Shown in pieces: positions 63,906 to 64,000 of a stretch of DNA of 64,000 nucleotides. This DNA is from Pyxicephalus adspersus (Eukaryota; Chordata; Amphibia; Anura; Pyxicephalidae). The position numbers and the translations under genes are program-made. The notes beneath the pieces are model-generated. The model made no database searches, was not told the origin of the DNA, and saw only the letters and a list, made by a program, of their open reading frames with translations. The stretch is taken from assembly GCF_032062135.1 (NCBI RefSeq), contig NC_092863.1, positions 12,510,120 to 12,574,119 of the forward strand. Direction: 5' to 3'. Every line of letters starts with the position of its first letter. Within the stretch, counting starts at the first letter, position 1.

Positions 63906-64000
63906 AATTATTATTATTATTATTAAACAGGATTTATATAGCGCCAACATATTACGCAGCGCTGTACATTAAATAGGGATTGCAAATGACAGACTAATAC
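63906..64000 (-). mobile_element. SINE-like element, reverse, cut by the window end
   Basis: (ATT)n, AACAGGATTTATATAGCGCC, AACATATTACGCAGCGCTG, TACATTAAATAGGGATTGC: intact-looking tail of the GTAAGCTC-head family. The rest lies beyond 64000. Confidence 0.85.

Overview
The window is vertebrate nuclear DNA, most likely from a frog. Genes are split into short exons with GT-AG introns, promoters carry eukaryotic elements, and the spaces between exons are full of SINE, LINE, hAT and palindromic MITE relics. The growth hormone protein read from the exons closely resembles anuran (ranid-type) growth hormone as I remember it, which points to a neobatrachian frog. The species cannot be fixed from the sequence alone.

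Five protein-coding genes can be read, left to right: the 3' part of CD79B (+, exons from 163 to 5966); a complete growth hormone gene GH (+, 12337-15973); a complete RDM1 gene (-, coding 29768 down to 17815, seven exons, 285 aa); a complete class I ARF gene, best named ARF2 (-, coding 36703 down to 34778, 181 aa, with a likely non-coding first exon near 47.15-47.24 kb); and the promoter plus first coding exon of NSF (+, 54491-54502), whose first intron fills the rest of the window. I translated every exon junction by hand. Phases close exactly, and total lengths match the family lengths (GH 214 aa with signal peptide, RDM1 285 aa, ARF 181 aa).

CD79B supplies an ITAM-bearing chain of the B-cell receptor, GH is the pituitary hormone, RDM1 is an RRM/Rad52-motif protein linked to DNA-damage response, ARF2 is a Golgi small GTPase, and NSF is the SNARE-disassembling AAA ATPase. 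They do not form an operon-like unit. The interest of the grouping is synteny: CD79B-GH and ARF2-NSF, with RDM1 between them, lie in one short block here, whereas in human they are spread over chromosome 17q.

Non-genic content includes: a degraded L1-like element with endonuclease and reverse transcriptase remains (22.25-25.5 kb, -); a CR1/L2-type LINE 3' relic (9.75-10.4 kb, +); many copies of SINE-like elements ending in a shared 3' tail (the last runs off the right edge); at least two palindromic MITE families, one copy being a chain of four hairpins (43.74-44.07 kb); two hAT-type elements with recognisable 8-bp target duplications (43.3 and 57.05 kb); three minisatellites (about 43 bp next to RDM1 exon 1, 39 bp in the ARF2 intron, 63 bp at 48.86 kb); and a long AT microsatellite just inside NSF intron 1. 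I saw no CRISPR array, prokaryotic genes, true tRNA or rRNA genes. No convincing new biological system is present. The most useful leads are the synteny block, the hairpin-chain MITE, and a splice-bounded antisense open frame at 58.4-58.6 kb.
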